Notes: generated by a model from the letters alone, not told the origin. A DNA stretch of 64,000 nt from Pseudomonas bharatica CSV86 (GCF_000319305.2 NZ_AMWJ02000002.1:2556001-2620000); one strand, 5' to 3'. Positions 32,438 through 41,846 are shown, numbered from the stretch's first letter. Numbers and translations are program-made.

Positions 32438-34009
32438 TCATTCTTCGAAATGAATCGGACACCGCTCGATGCCTTCCAGCTTCTGCAACTCCTCCACCAC
32501 CTGCGGCCGTGCCCGGCGCAAGATCAGTTGCCTACCCTGGCGTCGCAATCGCCGCGCTTCCTGGTGCAGCATCTCCACCCCCGAGTAGTCGATGAAGTTG
32601 ATCTGCCGTGCGTCGATCACCACCTCCTGCGCCTGGCAGCGTTGCAGCCGTACCTGCAGGTAATGACTGGCGCCAAAGAAGATCGAGCCGCCGACGCGCA
32701 GCACGTCTGCGTCGCCTTCACGCAACTGCTGCACCCGTGGCTGCGAGGTGCGCTTGAGGTAGAAGAACAGCGAGGCCAGCACGCCGGCGTAGATGGCCGT
32801 TTGCAGTTCCAGCAGCAGGGTGGCAAGGAAGGTGAGCGTCATGACCACGAATTCCGGCCGGCTGACCCGGTACAGCGCGCGAATCGCACGGTGATCGACC
32901 AGGCCCCAGCAGATCAGCAGGATGCTGCCGGCCATGGCCGGTATCGGGATATGCGCGATCAGTTGCGCACCGGCCACGGCGAACAGTGCCACCCAAAGTG
33001 CCGAGAACACCCCTGCCAGCGGAGACCGGGCGCCAGCGTCATAGCTCAGGCCGGAGCGGGTGAACGATCCCGAGGACAAGTACCCCGAGAACCAGGCGCC
33101 AACCATGTTCGACAGGCCTTGGGCACGAATCTCCTGGTTGGCGTCGATCAGTTGCTCTGAACGGATCGACAGCGAACGGGCGATGGACAGGCTGGTAACC
33201 AGCCCCAGCATGCCCACCGCCACGGCGCCGGGCAGCAGGCGCAGGATCATTTCCAGATCCCACAGCGGCAGTGGGCTGAGCGGCGGCAGCTTGCCGGCGA
33301 AAGCCGGTACCAGGGCGACGTGGCCGAACACCGCCGGCCAGGCCAGTACCAGTAGCGTGGACGCCAGCAAATTTATCAACAGGGCTGGCCAGCGCGGGCG
33401 CAGCAGCTTGATGCCGAGGCCGGTGAGCATGGTGCCCAGTCCCAATGCCAGTGACGGCCCGTCGATCTCGCCCATATGGGCCAGCAAGCTTTGCAGCGCG
33501 CGCAGCGCCGTGGCCTGGCTTTCCAGGTCGAGGCCCAGCAGGCTTGGCAGTTGGCCGAGAGCGATCACCACGGCGGCACCACAGGTAAAGCCGATCACCA
33601 CTGAATGCGAGACGAAGTTGACCAATGCACCGAAGCGCAGCAGGCCCAGCAACCACTGGAACACGCCGCCAAGAAAGGTCAGGAGCAGGATCAGGGTGAT
33701 GTAGTCGCTGCTGCCGGGCACGGCCATCGGGCTGACGGCAGCGTAGAGGACGATGGAGATGGCTGCCGTCGGGCCGCAGATAAGGTGCCAGGAAGAGCCC
33801 CACAGGCAGGCGACCAGCACCGGTACGATGGCGGCGTACAGTCCGTATTCGGCGGGCAGGCCGGCGATCAACGCATAGGCGATGGATTGCGGCAGTGCCA
33901 GGATCGCGCCGCTCAGGCCCACCAGCAGGTCGCGGCGGATGCTGCTGCGGTTTTGCCGGGGCAGCCAGCGCAGGAAGGGTAGGAGTCGGTGGCGGTCGGG
34001 CCAGGCCAT
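32438..34009 (-). CDS. SulP-family sulfate/anion transporter with STAS domain
   Basis: A 523-residue membrane protein. The N-terminal SulP transport domain begins LVGLSGAILALPQSIAYALI and has about ten to twelve hydrophobic segments; a C-terminal STAS domain (about 400-520) includes VIDARQINFIDYSGVEML. It is the last gene of a minus-strand group with the choline-binding protein and choline sulfatase genes. A role in moving the sulfate released from choline sulfate, or choline sulfate itself, is therefore likely. Transport specificity is not shown by sequence. Confidence 0.9.
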   Translation of the reverse strand: MAWPDRHRLLPFLRWLPRQNRSSIRRDLLVGLSGAILALPQSIAYALIAGLPAEYGLYAAIVPVLVACLWGSSWHLICGPTAAISIVLYAAVSPMAVPGSSDYITLILLLTFLGGVFQWLLGLLRFGALVNFVSHSVVIGFTCGAAVVIALGQLPSLLGLDLESQATALRALQSLLAHMGEIDGPSLALGLGTMLTGLGIKLLRPRWPALLINLLASTLLVLAWPAVFGHVALVPAFAGKLPPLSPLPLWDLEMILRLLPGAVAVGMLGLVTSLSIARSLSIRSEQLIDANQEIRAQGLSNMVGAWFSGYLSSGSFTRSGLSYDAGARSPLAGVFSALWVALFAVAGAQLIAHIPIPAMAGSILLICWGLVDHRAIRALYRVSRPEFVVMTLTFLATLLLELQTAIYAGVLASLFFYLKRTSQPRVQQLREGDADVLRVGGSIFFGASHYLQVRLQRCQAQEVVIDARQINFIDYSGVEMLHQEARRLRRQGRQLILRRARPQVVEELQKLEGIERCPIHFEE

Positions 34010-34079
34010 GGGGCGCTCATTCTCCGATGGAAGCCGTTCAGGGTGGAGGTTCCGGCTTGCCGGTGCAAGCCGGGGCGAC

Positions 34080-35001
34080 TCAGAGTTTCGCTTTCACCGC
34101 AGCCAGGGCGTCACCGCCGTCGCGGGTCGTGACGCCTTGCAACCAGCCATCCAGCGCGCCCGGATTGGCGCGGATCCAGGCCTTGGCCGCGTCCTCGTAG
34201 CTGACCTTGCTTTCCACCACGCTGGCCATGATGGTGTTTTCCATGTCCAGGCTGAAGTTCAGGTTGGCCAGCAGTTTCGCCGGGTTCGGGCAGGCTTGTG
34301 CATAACCCTTGCGGGTCAGGGTGTAGACGCTGCCGCTGCTGCCGAACCACTTCTCACCCCGGTGAGATAACGCATCTTCAATTGCACGTTCATCGGGTGC
34401 GGGTCCAGCCGAGGAAGACAATCGGCTTCTCGCGCTTAACGGCCCGCTGTACCTGCGCCAGCATCGCCTGCTCGCTGGATTCCACCAGCTTCCAGCCGCC
34501 GAGATTGAACTCGTTCTTGTCGATGATCGATTGCAACGAGAGGTTGGCCGGGGCGCCGGAGCCGATGCCGTAGAGTTTGCTGTCGAACTCGCCGGCGCGC
34601 TTGTGCAGATCGGCAAAGTCCTTCACGCCGGACGTCCAGACGTACTCCGGCACGGCCAGGGTGAACTCGGTACCTTCGAGGTTGCGCGCCAGTCGCTCGA
34701 CCTCGCCGCTGGCGACGAACTTGTCATGAAAGCCCTGCTGCGCCGGCATCCAGTTGCCGAGGAAGGCATCCACCAGCCCGTCCTTGAGCCCGCCATAGAT
34801 GATCGGCACCGCCAGTGCATCGACCTTGACCTGGTAGCCCGCGCCTTCCAGCAGCACCCGGGCCACGGCGTTGGTGGCAGCGATATCGCTCCAGCCCGGG
34901 TCGGCCATCTTCACTGTGTCGCACTTGCTGTCGTCGGCCTGCACGGCACCGGCAACGAGGGTACATACAACCGCGATAACGCTTGTGGATAACCCTTTCA
35001 T
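34080..35001 (-). pseudogene. choX: Choline/glycine-betaine ABC substrate-binding protein, with two apparent frameshifts
   Basis: Starts at ATG 35001 behind GAGGA with a signal peptide ending VAGAVQA. The OpuAC-type sequence includes MADPGWSDIAATNAVARVLL and AFLGNWMPAQQGF. The frame breaks after FLGWTRT: one more G at 34401-34403 restores WTPHPMNVQLKMRYLTG, and one more C at 34357-34360 restores GGEKWFGSSGSVYT and the remaining C-terminus to 34080. Corrected length is 307 residues. Two lesions of the same kind within 50 bases point to sequencing undercalls. It sits between choline sulfatase and SulP genes, so it probably captures choline, betaine or choline sulfate. Confidence 0.85.
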
Positions 35002-35018
35002 GCTCAGTCCTCGGATGG

Positions 35019-36530
35019 TTAATGGCTTGGTTGTGGATAACGTGCCTTGCGTTCGAGATCGTCGAGATCGATGTGGTTGCGCATGTACTGCTGGCTGGCG
35101 TCGACCATGGGCTGGTGGTCCCAGCTCTTGAGCCTGCCGCTGGACAGCGCACCCGCCACGAAGCGGCGACGACGCTGGCTGGCCAGGACCTGCTCGCGCA
35201 GTTGCGGGATATTCCAGCGCTGGCGCGCTTCCTCGAGGAAGGCAACGACCCGCTCGGCCTGCTGCGGATGGGTGGCCAGGTTGTCGAGTTCGCGCGGGTC
35301 CCGGTCGAGGTTGTAGAGCAGGCAGGGATCGTCTTCGCTGTAGATGAATTTCCACGGCCCGCGGCGGATCATCATCAGCGGACCTAGGGTGCCCTCGGCC
35401 ATGTATTCACCGATTACCTCGTCATGACCGCCGTCACCTTGCAAATGGCCGAGCAGCGAACGCCCATCCATTGGCAAATTGTCTTCGACCCGGCCGCCGG
35501 CCAGCTCGACCAACGTCGGCAGCAGGTCACAGGTAGACACCGAGGCACCGACCCGGCCCGGCGCAAATTGCCCCGGGGCGTGCACCAGCAGCGGCACCCG
35601 GGCAGACATCTCGAACCAGTGCATCTTGTACCAGAGCCCGCGCTCGCCAAGCATGTCGCCGTGGTCGCCGGAGAAAACGATCAGGGTGTCCTTGGCCAGG
35701 CCGGTTTCCTCGAGGGTCGCCAGCAGCTTGCCGATATTGGCGTCGATATAGCTGCAGGCGCCGAAATAGGCGCGTCGGGCGTCGCGGATCTTCTCCACCG
35801 GCAGCGGCTTGTCCCACAGGTCGTAGACCTTGAGCAGGCGCCGGGAGTGCGGGTCGAGCTGGTCCTGGGTGAACGGCACGTGGGGCATCGGGATGGCGTC
35901 GTCGCTGTAGAGGTCCCAGAACGCCTTGGGAATGGTGTACGGGTCGTGGGGATGGGTCATGGACACCGTCAGGCAGAACGGCCGTTCGCCGCTTTCACGC
36001 ACGTGGTCGTAGAGGTATTGCTGCGCCTTGAACACCACCTCCTCGTCGAAGTCCAGCTGGTTGGTGCGCACGCAAGGCCCGGCCTGCAGCACCGAGGACA
36101 TGTTGTGGTACCAGCTTGGGCGATGCTCCGGAGCGTCCCAGTTCACGCTCCAGCCGTAGTCCGCCGGGTAGATATCGCTGGTCAGGCGCTCCTCGTAGCC
36201 GTGCAACTGGTCCGGGCCACAGAAGTGCATCTTGCCCGACAGCGCGGTGCGGTAGCCGAGGCGGCGCAGGTAGTGAGCGTAGGTGGGAATGTCGGCAGGG
36301 AAATCGGCCGCGTTGTCGTAGGCGCCGATCTTGCTCGGCAACTGGCCACTGACCAGGGTGAAACGCGACGGCGCACATAGCGGGCTGTTGCAGTAGGCCG
36401 AATCGAATACCACCGCTTCGGCGGCCAGGCGCTCCAGGTTGGGCATCTTGATCGGCGATGGCCCGTAGATTGGCAGCAGCGGCGCTGCCATCTGGTCGGC
36501 CATGATGAAAAGAATGTTCCGGGCGTTCAT
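35019..36530 (-). CDS. betC: Choline sulfatase
   Basis: Hydrolyses choline-O-sulfate to choline and sulfate, supplying an osmoprotectant precursor and sulfur. The 503-residue product begins MNARNILFIMADQMAAPLLP. The sulfatase signature is NSPLCAPSRFTL with Cys 52, the residue normally converted to formylglycine. VFSGDHGDMLGERGLWYKM carries metal ligands, and a choline-sulfatase-type C-terminal region follows. It lies 17 bases before the choX-like gene and diverges from a LysR gene, the usual betC regulatory layout. Confidence 0.95.
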   Translation of the reverse strand: MNARNILFIMADQMAAPLLPIYGPSPIKMPNLERLAAEAVVFDSAYCNSPLCAPSRFTLVSGQLPSKIGAYDNAADFPADIPTYAHYLRRLGYRTALSGKMHFCGPDQLHGYEERLTSDIYPADYGWSVNWDAPEHRPSWYHNMSSVLQAGPCVRTNQLDFDEEVVFKAQQYLYDHVRESGERPFCLTVSMTHPHDPYTIPKAFWDLYSDDAIPMPHVPFTQDQLDPHSRRLLKVYDLWDKPLPVEKIRDARRAYFGACSYIDANIGKLLATLEETGLAKDTLIVFSGDHGDMLGERGLWYKMHWFEMSARVPLLVHAPGQFAPGRVGASVSTCDLLPTLVELAGGRVEDNLPMDGRSLLGHLQGDGGHDEVIGEYMAEGTLGPLMMIRRGPWKFIYSEDDPCLLYNLDRDPRELDNLATHPQQAERVVAFLEEARQRWNIPQLREQVLASQRRRRFVAGALSSGRLKSWDHQPMVDASQQYMRNHIDLDDLERKARYPQPSH

Positions 36531-36554
36531 AGGTCACGGCATTCCATGGTCAGG

Positions 36555-36599
36555 AGTTATGGGAAGCAGCTGGAATCCAGAGTGCGGCTGTGCATAACT
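36555..36599. promoter_or_regulatory. Inverted repeat in the betC / LysR intergenic region
   Basis: AGTTATG (36555-36561) and CATAACT (36593-36599) face each other across 31 bases between the divergent betC and LysR genes. The spacing and place would suit LysR-type binding, but the arms are short and this is only a candidate. Confidence 0.3.
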
Positions 36600-36643
36600 T
36601 GGGTAAAGCCCATGCCGGGCAATGATTGGGATTAGCTGAGCTT

Positions 36644-37558
36644 ATGTTTGAGGCCTTGGACGGGTTATCTCTCGACGTATTGCGGGTATTCGAGGCGGCC
36701 GCCCGCCTGCACAGCTTCACAGCAGCGGCGGTGGAATTGGGTACCACCCAGCCGGCGGTGAGCCAGCAGATCAAGCGCCTTGAAGCGCGGCTGGGCGCGC
36801 GCCTGTTCGACCGGATCTACCGCGGTATAGAACTGACCGAAGCCGGTGTACTGCTGTACGAACACGTACACATGGGCCTGCTCGATATCGATGCTGGCGT
36901 GGCCCTGGTTGCTGGTCGTGACCAGCACGAAGTGCTGCGGGTGGCCACGGATTTTGCCTTTGCCGCCTACTGGCTGATGCCCCGCCTACAGCGTTTCCAC
37001 GCCGCCTGGCCGCAGGTCGATGTAAGCCTGGTCACCAGCGAGCGAAGCCAGGCCATGCTGCGGCCGGATATCGATGTGGCGGTGTTGTTCGGCGACGGTC
37101 GTTTTCGCCAGGGCGAGAGTACGTGGCTGTTCGACGAAGAGGTTTTTCCGGTTTGCAGCCCGCGTTTGCTGGACGGAATGCAGCTTCCGCTGGCGCCACA
37201 GGCCTTGTCGAAGCTGCCCTTGCTGCACCTGCGCGGTGAGTCGGCGAGCCGCTGGTTCGACTGGAATGGCGTGTTCCGCGAGCTGCAGTTGCCCGGTCCG
37301 CCCAGCCCCGGCCCCTTGCGCTTCGACAATTACACCCTGCTGATCCAGGCCGCGATCGCCGGCCAGGGCGTAGCGATCGGCTGGCGTTATCTCGTCGATG
37401 CCCTGCTCGACCAAGGTTTACTGTGCCGACCGCTGGATGCGTCTATTCGTTCTGAAAATGGATACTACGTAGTACGTCCTTTCCGTAAAAGGCGTAGTAC
37501 GCTGGTCGAGCGATTCGCCGATTGGTTGGGTGAAGAACAATCCCGGCAACCGGTATAG
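36644..37558 (+). CDS. LysR-family regulator of choline sulfate use (probable)
   Basis: A 304-residue LysR regulator starting at ATG 36644 (MFEALDGLSLDVLRVFEAAA). The helix-turn-helix is in SFTAAAVELGTTQPAVSQQI. It resembles the GcvA-like group in length and C-terminus. It diverges from betC, so control of betC-choX-sulP is the natural reading. The effector (choline sulfate or choline) is inferred from context. Confidence 0.88.
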   Translation: MFEALDGLSLDVLRVFEAAARLHSFTAAAVELGTTQPAVSQQIKRLEARLGARLFDRIYRGIELTEAGVLLYEHVHMGLLDIDAGVALVAGRDQHEVLRVATDFAFAAYWLMPRLQRFHAAWPQVDVSLVTSERSQAMLRPDIDVAVLFGDGRFRQGESTWLFDEEVFPVCSPRLLDGMQLPLAPQALSKLPLLHLRGESASRWFDWNGVFRELQLPGPPSPGPLRFDNYTLLIQAAIAGQGVAIGWRYLVDALLDQGLLCRPLDASIRSENGYYVVRPFRKRRSTLVERFADWLGEEQSRQPV

Positions 37559-37595
37559 TCCCGGTCCGGTCGGTTTGCGTGATTCAGGAGTGAGT

Positions 37596-37925
37596 GTGGA
37601 AAGGATCAAGGGCTATCACGCCCATGTTTATTACGACGCCAGCACGTTCGAGCAGGCGCGGGCGCTGTGCGAGGAAACGGCGCAGCTGTTTCCGGTGACC
37701 ATGGGCCGCATGCACCGACAGCCGGTAGGGCCGCATCCGGACTGGAGCTGCCAACTGGCGTTCGCGCCGGAGTTGATCGGGGTGGTATTGCCGTGGCTGG
37801 CGCTGTATCGCAAGGGGTTGGTGGTGTTCCTGCATCCGCTGACCGGGGATGAGCTGGCGGACCACCGGGATCATGCGATCTGGATGGGGGATGTCAGGCC
37901 GCTGGACCTGTCGATCTTCGAGTGA
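37596..37925 (+). CDS. DOPA 4,5-dioxygenase-like family protein
   Basis: A 109-residue protein of the small bacterial family related to plant and fungal DOPA 4,5-dioxygenase. GYHAHVYYD near the N-terminus, MHRQPVGPHPDW mid-protein and VVFLHPLTGDELADH supply the conserved His residues that would bind iron. GTG 37596 (MERIKGYHAH) is chosen because AGGAG ends five bases upstream. It follows the LysR gene after 37 bases. The substrate is unknown. Confidence 0.85.
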   Translation: MERIKGYHAHVYYDASTFEQARALCEETAQLFPVTMGRMHRQPVGPHPDWSCQLAFAPELIGVVLPWLALYRKGLVVFLHPLTGDELADHRDHAIWMGDVRPLDLSIFE

Positions 37926-37951
37926 TCTTCACTCTTCGGGCCTGTGAATAA

Positions 37952-38030
37952 CCCTGTGGGAGCTGGCTTGCCAGCGATTGCTGTAGTGAATTCACCATCG
38001 CAATCGCTGGCAAGCCAGCTCCCACAGGGT
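37952..38030. repeat. REP element pair (inverted)
   Basis: Two REP units in inverted orientation, each with CTGTGGGAGCTGGCTTGCC or its complement and each flanked by CCCTGTGGG / CCCACAGGG, fill the gap between the convergent dioxygenase-like gene and trpA. Confidence 0.93.
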
Positions 38031-38042
38031 CGGCGGGGGGCC

Positions 38043-38855
38043 TTAGGATTTGCGCGCAGCGCGCACGCCTTCGGCCAATGCCGAACACAGCGACAGAACG
38101 TTATCCACAGCCTGCTCCGGGCTGGCCGCCGTGGCGATCTTGTCCACCAGCGCAGACCCCACCACCACGCCATCCGCCAGCCGCGCAATGGCCGCAGCCT
38201 GCTCCGGCGTACGAATCCCGAAACCAACGCTGATCGGCAGATCGGTATGCCGACGCAGCCGTGCCACTGCCTCGGTCACGTGCTCGGTGGTCGCCGAACC
38301 GGCACCGGTCACACCGGCGACCGACACGTAGTAGACGAACCCGGAACTGCGCTCCAGCACCCGCGGCAGACGCGCGTCGTCCGTGGTCGGGGTGGTCAGG
38401 CGGATGAAGTCGATACCCGCGGCCTGGGCCGGGGTAGCCAGCTCGGCGTCGTGCTCTGGTGGCAGGTCGACGATGATCAGGCCATCGACACCGGCCTCGT
38501 TGGCCTGGGCCACGAACTCGGCCACGCCAAAGCGGTGGATCGGGTTGTAGTAACCCATCAGGACGATCGGCGTGGTCTGGTCATCGACGCGGAACTCACG
38601 AACCATCTGCAGCGTTTTCGCCAGGGTCTGGCCCGCTTCCAGTGCGCGCAGAGTCGCCAGCTGGATGGCCACGCCATCGGCCATCGGGTCGGTGAACGGC
38701 ATGCCCAGTTCGATCACGTCGGCACCCGCCGCCGGCAGGCCCTTGAGGATCTTCAGCGAGGCGTCGTAGCCCGGGTCGCCGGCAGTGATGAAGGTCACCA
38801 GGGCTGCACGGCCTTCCTGCTTCAGCTCGGAAAAACGTTGTTCGAGACGGCTCAT
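38043..38855 (-). CDS. trpA: Tryptophan synthase alpha chain
   Basis: Cleaves indole-3-glycerol phosphate to indole and glyceraldehyde 3-phosphate. The 270-residue TIM-barrel protein begins MSRLEQRFSELKQEGRAALV. The catalytic Glu and Asp lie in VIELGMPFTDPMADG; the phosphate-binding loop is around VGFGIRTPEQ and VGSALVD. It overlaps the trpB stop by four bases (ATGA), giving translational coupling. Confidence 0.97.
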   Translation of the reverse strand: MSRLEQRFSELKQEGRAALVTFITAGDPGYDASLKILKGLPAAGADVIELGMPFTDPMADGVAIQLATLRALEAGQTLAKTLQMVREFRVDDQTTPIVLMGYYNPIHRFGVAEFVAQANEAGVDGLIIVDLPPEHDAELATPAQAAGIDFIRLTTPTTDDARLPRVLERSSGFVYYVSVAGVTGAGSATTEHVTEAVARLRRHTDLPISVGFGIRTPEQAAAIARLADGVVVGSALVDKIATAASPEQAVDNVLSLCSALAEGVRAARKS

Positions 38856-40069
38856 GCCTGCTTCTCCTGCGCGGCCATATGGCTCATTACGGTTTGCATG
38901 TCTTTGTCGCCACGGCCTGACAGGCAGATCACCATCAGGTGGTCCTTGGGCAATGTCGGTGCGCGCTTGATGGCTTCGGCCAGGGCGTGGGAGCTTTCCA
39001 GCGCCGGGATGATGCCTTCCAGGCGGCAGCAGGCGTGGAACGCATCCAGGGCTTCGTCATCGGTGATGCTGACGTACTCGACGCGCTTGATCTCGTGCAA
39101 CCAGGCGTGTTCCGGGCCGATGCCGGGATAGTCGAGGCCGGCGGAAATCGAGTGGGCGTCGGTGATCTGGCCGTCGCCATCCTGCAGCAGGTAGGTGCGG
39201 TTGCCGTGCAGTACGCCCGGTACGCCACCGTTGAGGCTGGCAGCGTGCTTGTCGGTGTCGACGCCATGGCCGCCGGCTTCGACGCCGATGATCTGCACGC
39301 TGGCGTCATCGAGGAAGTCGTGGAACAGGCCCATGGCGTTGGAGCCGCCGCCGACACAGGCGATCAGGCTGTCCGGCAGGCGACCTTCCTTCTCTTGCAA
39401 CTGGGCACGGGTTTCCTTGCCGATGATCGACTGGAAGTCGCGGACCATCGCCGGGTACGGGTGCGGGCCGGCCACGGTGCCGATCAGGTAGAAGGTGTCT
39501 TCGACGTTGGTCACCCAGTCGCGCAGGGCTTCGTTCATCGCGTCCTTCAGGGTGCCGGTGCCGGCGGTGACCGGAACGATCTCGGCGCCCAGCAGCTTCA
39601 TGCGGAACACGTTGGCCTGCTGGCGCTCGATGTCGGTGGCACCCATGTAGATCACGCAAGGCAGGCCGAAGCGTGCGGCGACGGTGGCGGTGGCCACGCC
39701 GTGCATGCCGGCGCCGGTTTCGGCGATCAGGCGTTTCTTGCCCATGCGCTTGGCCAGCAGGACCTGGCCGATGCAGTTGTTCACCTTGTGCGCGCCGGTG
39801 TGGTTCAGCTCTTCACGCTTGAAGAAGATCTTCGCGCCGCCGAGGTGTTCGGTCAGGCGTTCGGCGAAATACAACGGGTTGGGGCGGCCAATGTAGTCGC
39901 GCTGGAAGTAGGCCAGTTGCTCGAGGAATTCCGGGTCGGCCTTGGCCGCTTCGTATTCACGGGCCAGGTCGAGGACCAGCGGCATCAGGGTCTCGGCTAC
40001 GTAGCGGCCGCCGAAGGCGCCGAACAGGCCATTGGCGTCGGGGCCGCTGCGAAGGTTGCTCTGGGTCAT
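38852..40069 (-). CDS. trpB: Tryptophan synthase beta chain
   Basis: The PLP enzyme that joins indole and serine to make tryptophan. The 405-residue product starts at ATG 40069 (MTQSNLRSGPDANGLFGAFG). The PLP lysine is in LNHTGAHKVNNCIGQ; the phosphate-binding GGGSNAMG follows. It is divergent from trpI, which activates trpBA in pseudomonads when indoleglycerol phosphate accumulates. Confidence 0.98.
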   Translation of the reverse strand: MTQSNLRSGPDANGLFGAFGGRYVAETLMPLVLDLAREYEAAKADPEFLEQLAYFQRDYIGRPNPLYFAERLTEHLGGAKIFFKREELNHTGAHKVNNCIGQVLLAKRMGKKRLIAETGAGMHGVATATVAARFGLPCVIYMGATDIERQQANVFRMKLLGAEIVPVTAGTGTLKDAMNEALRDWVTNVEDTFYLIGTVAGPHPYPAMVRDFQSIIGKETRAQLQEKEGRLPDSLIACVGGGSNAMGLFHDFLDDASVQIIGVEAGGHGVDTDKHAASLNGGVPGVLHGNRTYLLQDGDGQITDAHSISAGLDYPGIGPEHAWLHEIKRVEYVSITDDEALDAFHACCRLEGIIPALESSHALAEAIKRAPTLPKDHLMVICLSGRGDKDMQTVMSHMAAQEKQA

Positions 40070-40158
40070 GGGTCGCTCCGTAGGGAAGGATTTGGCTGAC
40101 AATGGTCCTACTCTAACCACGACAGGCGCCACTGAAAACCGATAAGATCGCCGCAACC

Positions 40159-40175
40159 TGTCAGGAAAACTCACA
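40159..40175. promoter_or_regulatory. TrpI binding site between trpB and trpI
   Basis: On the minus strand the site reads TGTGAGTTTTCCTGACA, fitting the TGTGAG-N5-CTGACA form described for TrpI site I in P. aeruginosa (from memory). It ends four bases before the trpI start, so TrpI could both repress its own gene and activate trpBA. Confidence 0.72.
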
Positions 40176-40179
40176 CGTC

Positions 40180-41100
40180 ATGTCCAGGGAACTGCCACCG
40201 CTCAATGCCCTTCGGGCTTTTGAATTCACCGCTCGCCTAGGAAGTGTCAGCCAGGCGGCGGAACAGCTTCATGTGACCCACGGCGCTGTCAGTCGCCAAT
40301 TGAAGGTGCTGGAAAGCCATTTGGGTGTGAGCCTGTTCGCCAAGGATGGGCGAGGCATCAAACTCACAGATGCCGGCTTGCGCCTGCGCGAGGTCAGCGG
40401 CGAGGCGTTCGAGCGTCTGCGGGCGGTGTGCGCCGAGCTGAGCCAGAGCAGCGCCGAAGCGCCGTTCGTCCTCGGCTGCTCGGGCAGCCTGCTGGCGCGC
40501 TGGTTCATTCCTCGTCTCGGTCGTCTAAAGGCGGACCTGCCGGACCTGCGTTTGCACCTGTCGGCTGGCGAGGGTGATCTCGACCCGCGACGTCCGGGGC
40601 TGGACGCGCTTCTGGTGTTTGCCGAACCGCCATGGCCTGCAGACATGCAGGTCCACGAGCTGGCGCGGGAGGCCGTGGGGCCGGTGCTCAGCCCGCGTTT
40701 CCCGGGCTTCGAGCGTTTGCGCGAGGCGCCGGCAAGCGCCCTGCTGGAGCAGGCCTTGCTGCATACCACCTCGCGCCCCCAGGCCTGGCCCGACTGGGCT
40801 CGCCAGCAACACCTAGACCCCGGCGCATTGCGCTACGGTCAAGGCTTCGAGCATCTGTACTACTTGCTGGAGGCCGCGATGGCCGGGCTGGGTGTTGCGA
40901 TCGCACCGCAACCCCTGGTGGCCGACGATCTGCGCGCCGGTCGCCTGGCCGCGCCCTGGGGCTTCAGCCAGACGCAGGCGTCATTGGTACTGTGGGTGCC
41001 TCGACGCGCCGCGGACGGGCGCGCCGAGCAACTGGCGGGGTGGTTGCGCGCGGAGCTGGCGCAACAGGACGATCAGTCGCCGCGCTTGCACATCAGGTAA
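40180..41100 (+). CDS. trpI: LysR-family activator TrpI
   Basis: Activates trpBA in response to indoleglycerol phosphate. The 306-residue product begins MSRELPPLNALRAFEFTARL, with the helix-turn-helix in SVSQAAEQLHVTHGAVSRQL. Its divergent place next to trpBA and the operator at 40159-40175 identify it. Its last 28 bases overlap the 3' end of the convergent DUF883 gene. Confidence 0.95.
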   Translation: MSRELPPLNALRAFEFTARLGSVSQAAEQLHVTHGAVSRQLKVLESHLGVSLFAKDGRGIKLTDAGLRLREVSGEAFERLRAVCAELSQSSAEAPFVLGCSGSLLARWFIPRLGRLKADLPDLRLHLSAGEGDLDPRRPGLDALLVFAEPPWPADMQVHELAREAVGPVLSPRFPGFERLREAPASALLEQALLHTTSRPQAWPDWARQQHLDPGALRYGQGFEHLYYLLEAAMAGLGVAIAPQPLVADDLRAGRLAAPWGFSQTQASLVLWVPRRAADGRAEQLAGWLRAELAQQDDQSPRLHIR

Positions 41101-41399
41101 GCGGCCAGCAGGCCCAGGGCACCGATTGCCACGCCGGCGGTGGTCCAGGGATGTTGCTGGGCATAGTCGCGGGTCGCCAGACCGGTTTCACGGGTCTTGG
41201 TCTTCACCTCTTCATAAGCGTCGCCCAGCAGGCTGCGGGAATGACGCAGGGCGTTTTCGGCGTTGCTGCGCAAGGCCTTGAGGGTTTTGCGCGACTCGTC
41301 CGAAGCGTCGTCCTTCAGGCTTTCCAGAGATTTGAGCAGGCTTTCGATTTCCGCTTCCATGCTTTGCAGCGAGGCTTTGCGTAGCGAGCTATTGGCCAT
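41073..41399 (-). CDS. DUF883 family protein (ElaB/YqjD-like, ribosome-associated inner-membrane protein)
   Basis: A 108-residue protein with a long charged helical part (about 10-80, coiled-coil-like) and a single C-terminal membrane helix after the PWTTAG motif, ending KRGD. E. coli ElaB/YqjD anchor ribosomes to the membrane in stationary phase. The ribosome site AGGAGA precedes the start. Its 3' end overlaps trpI by 28 bases tail to tail. The stationary-phase role is inferred from the family. Confidence 0.9.
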   Translation of the reverse strand: MANSSLRKASLQSMEAEIESLLKSLESLKDDASDESRKTLKALRSNAENALRHSRSLLGDAYEEVKTKTRETGLATRDYAQQHPWTTAGVAIGALGLLAAYLMCKRGD

Positions 41400-41552
41400 G
41401 GTGACTCTCCTTCAGGGTTGAGTGAGGTGTGTAGGTTCCGACTGCGACAGGTCTGGAAAGTGCGATCGAACGTTTCGCTTCGCTCGCCGCTCAGAGGTAA
41501 AACGGCCCGGCGCTGCTAGGCTCTATCCGCACCCACCCAAGGAGAACAGCGA

Positions 41553-41768
41553 ATGTCCGATCATCACACGTACAAGAAGATCGAGCTTGTCGGCTCGTCC
41601 CCCACCAGCATCGAGGACGCCATCAACAATGCCCTGGCCGAAGCCGGCAAGAGCATCAAGCACCTGGAATGGTTCGAGGTGGTGGATACCCGCGGGCATA
41701 TCCAGAACAACAAGGCGGCGCATTTCCAGGTCACCCTGAAGGTCGGGTTCCGCATCGCCAACAGTTGA
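41553..41768 (+). CDS. Dodecin (flavin-storage protein)
   Basis: A 71-residue protein matching dodecin, a hollow dodecamer that binds flavins. It begins MSDHHTYKKIELVGSSPTSI and contains ALAEAGKSIKHLEWFEVVDT, with the conserved flavin-stacking Trp, and FQVTLKVGFRI at the end. AAGGAG lies upstream. It is a single gene between DUF883 and DUF1161 genes. Confidence 0.95.
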   Translation: MSDHHTYKKIELVGSSPTSIEDAINNALAEAGKSIKHLEWFEVVDTRGHIQNNKAAHFQVTLKVGFRIANS

Positions 41769-41846
41769 AACGAAGCGCAGGTTTGATAGGCAGGGCTCCG
41801 GGGGGACCGGGGCCTTTGTCGTTTTGGTCCACAAGGAGAGCGATCA

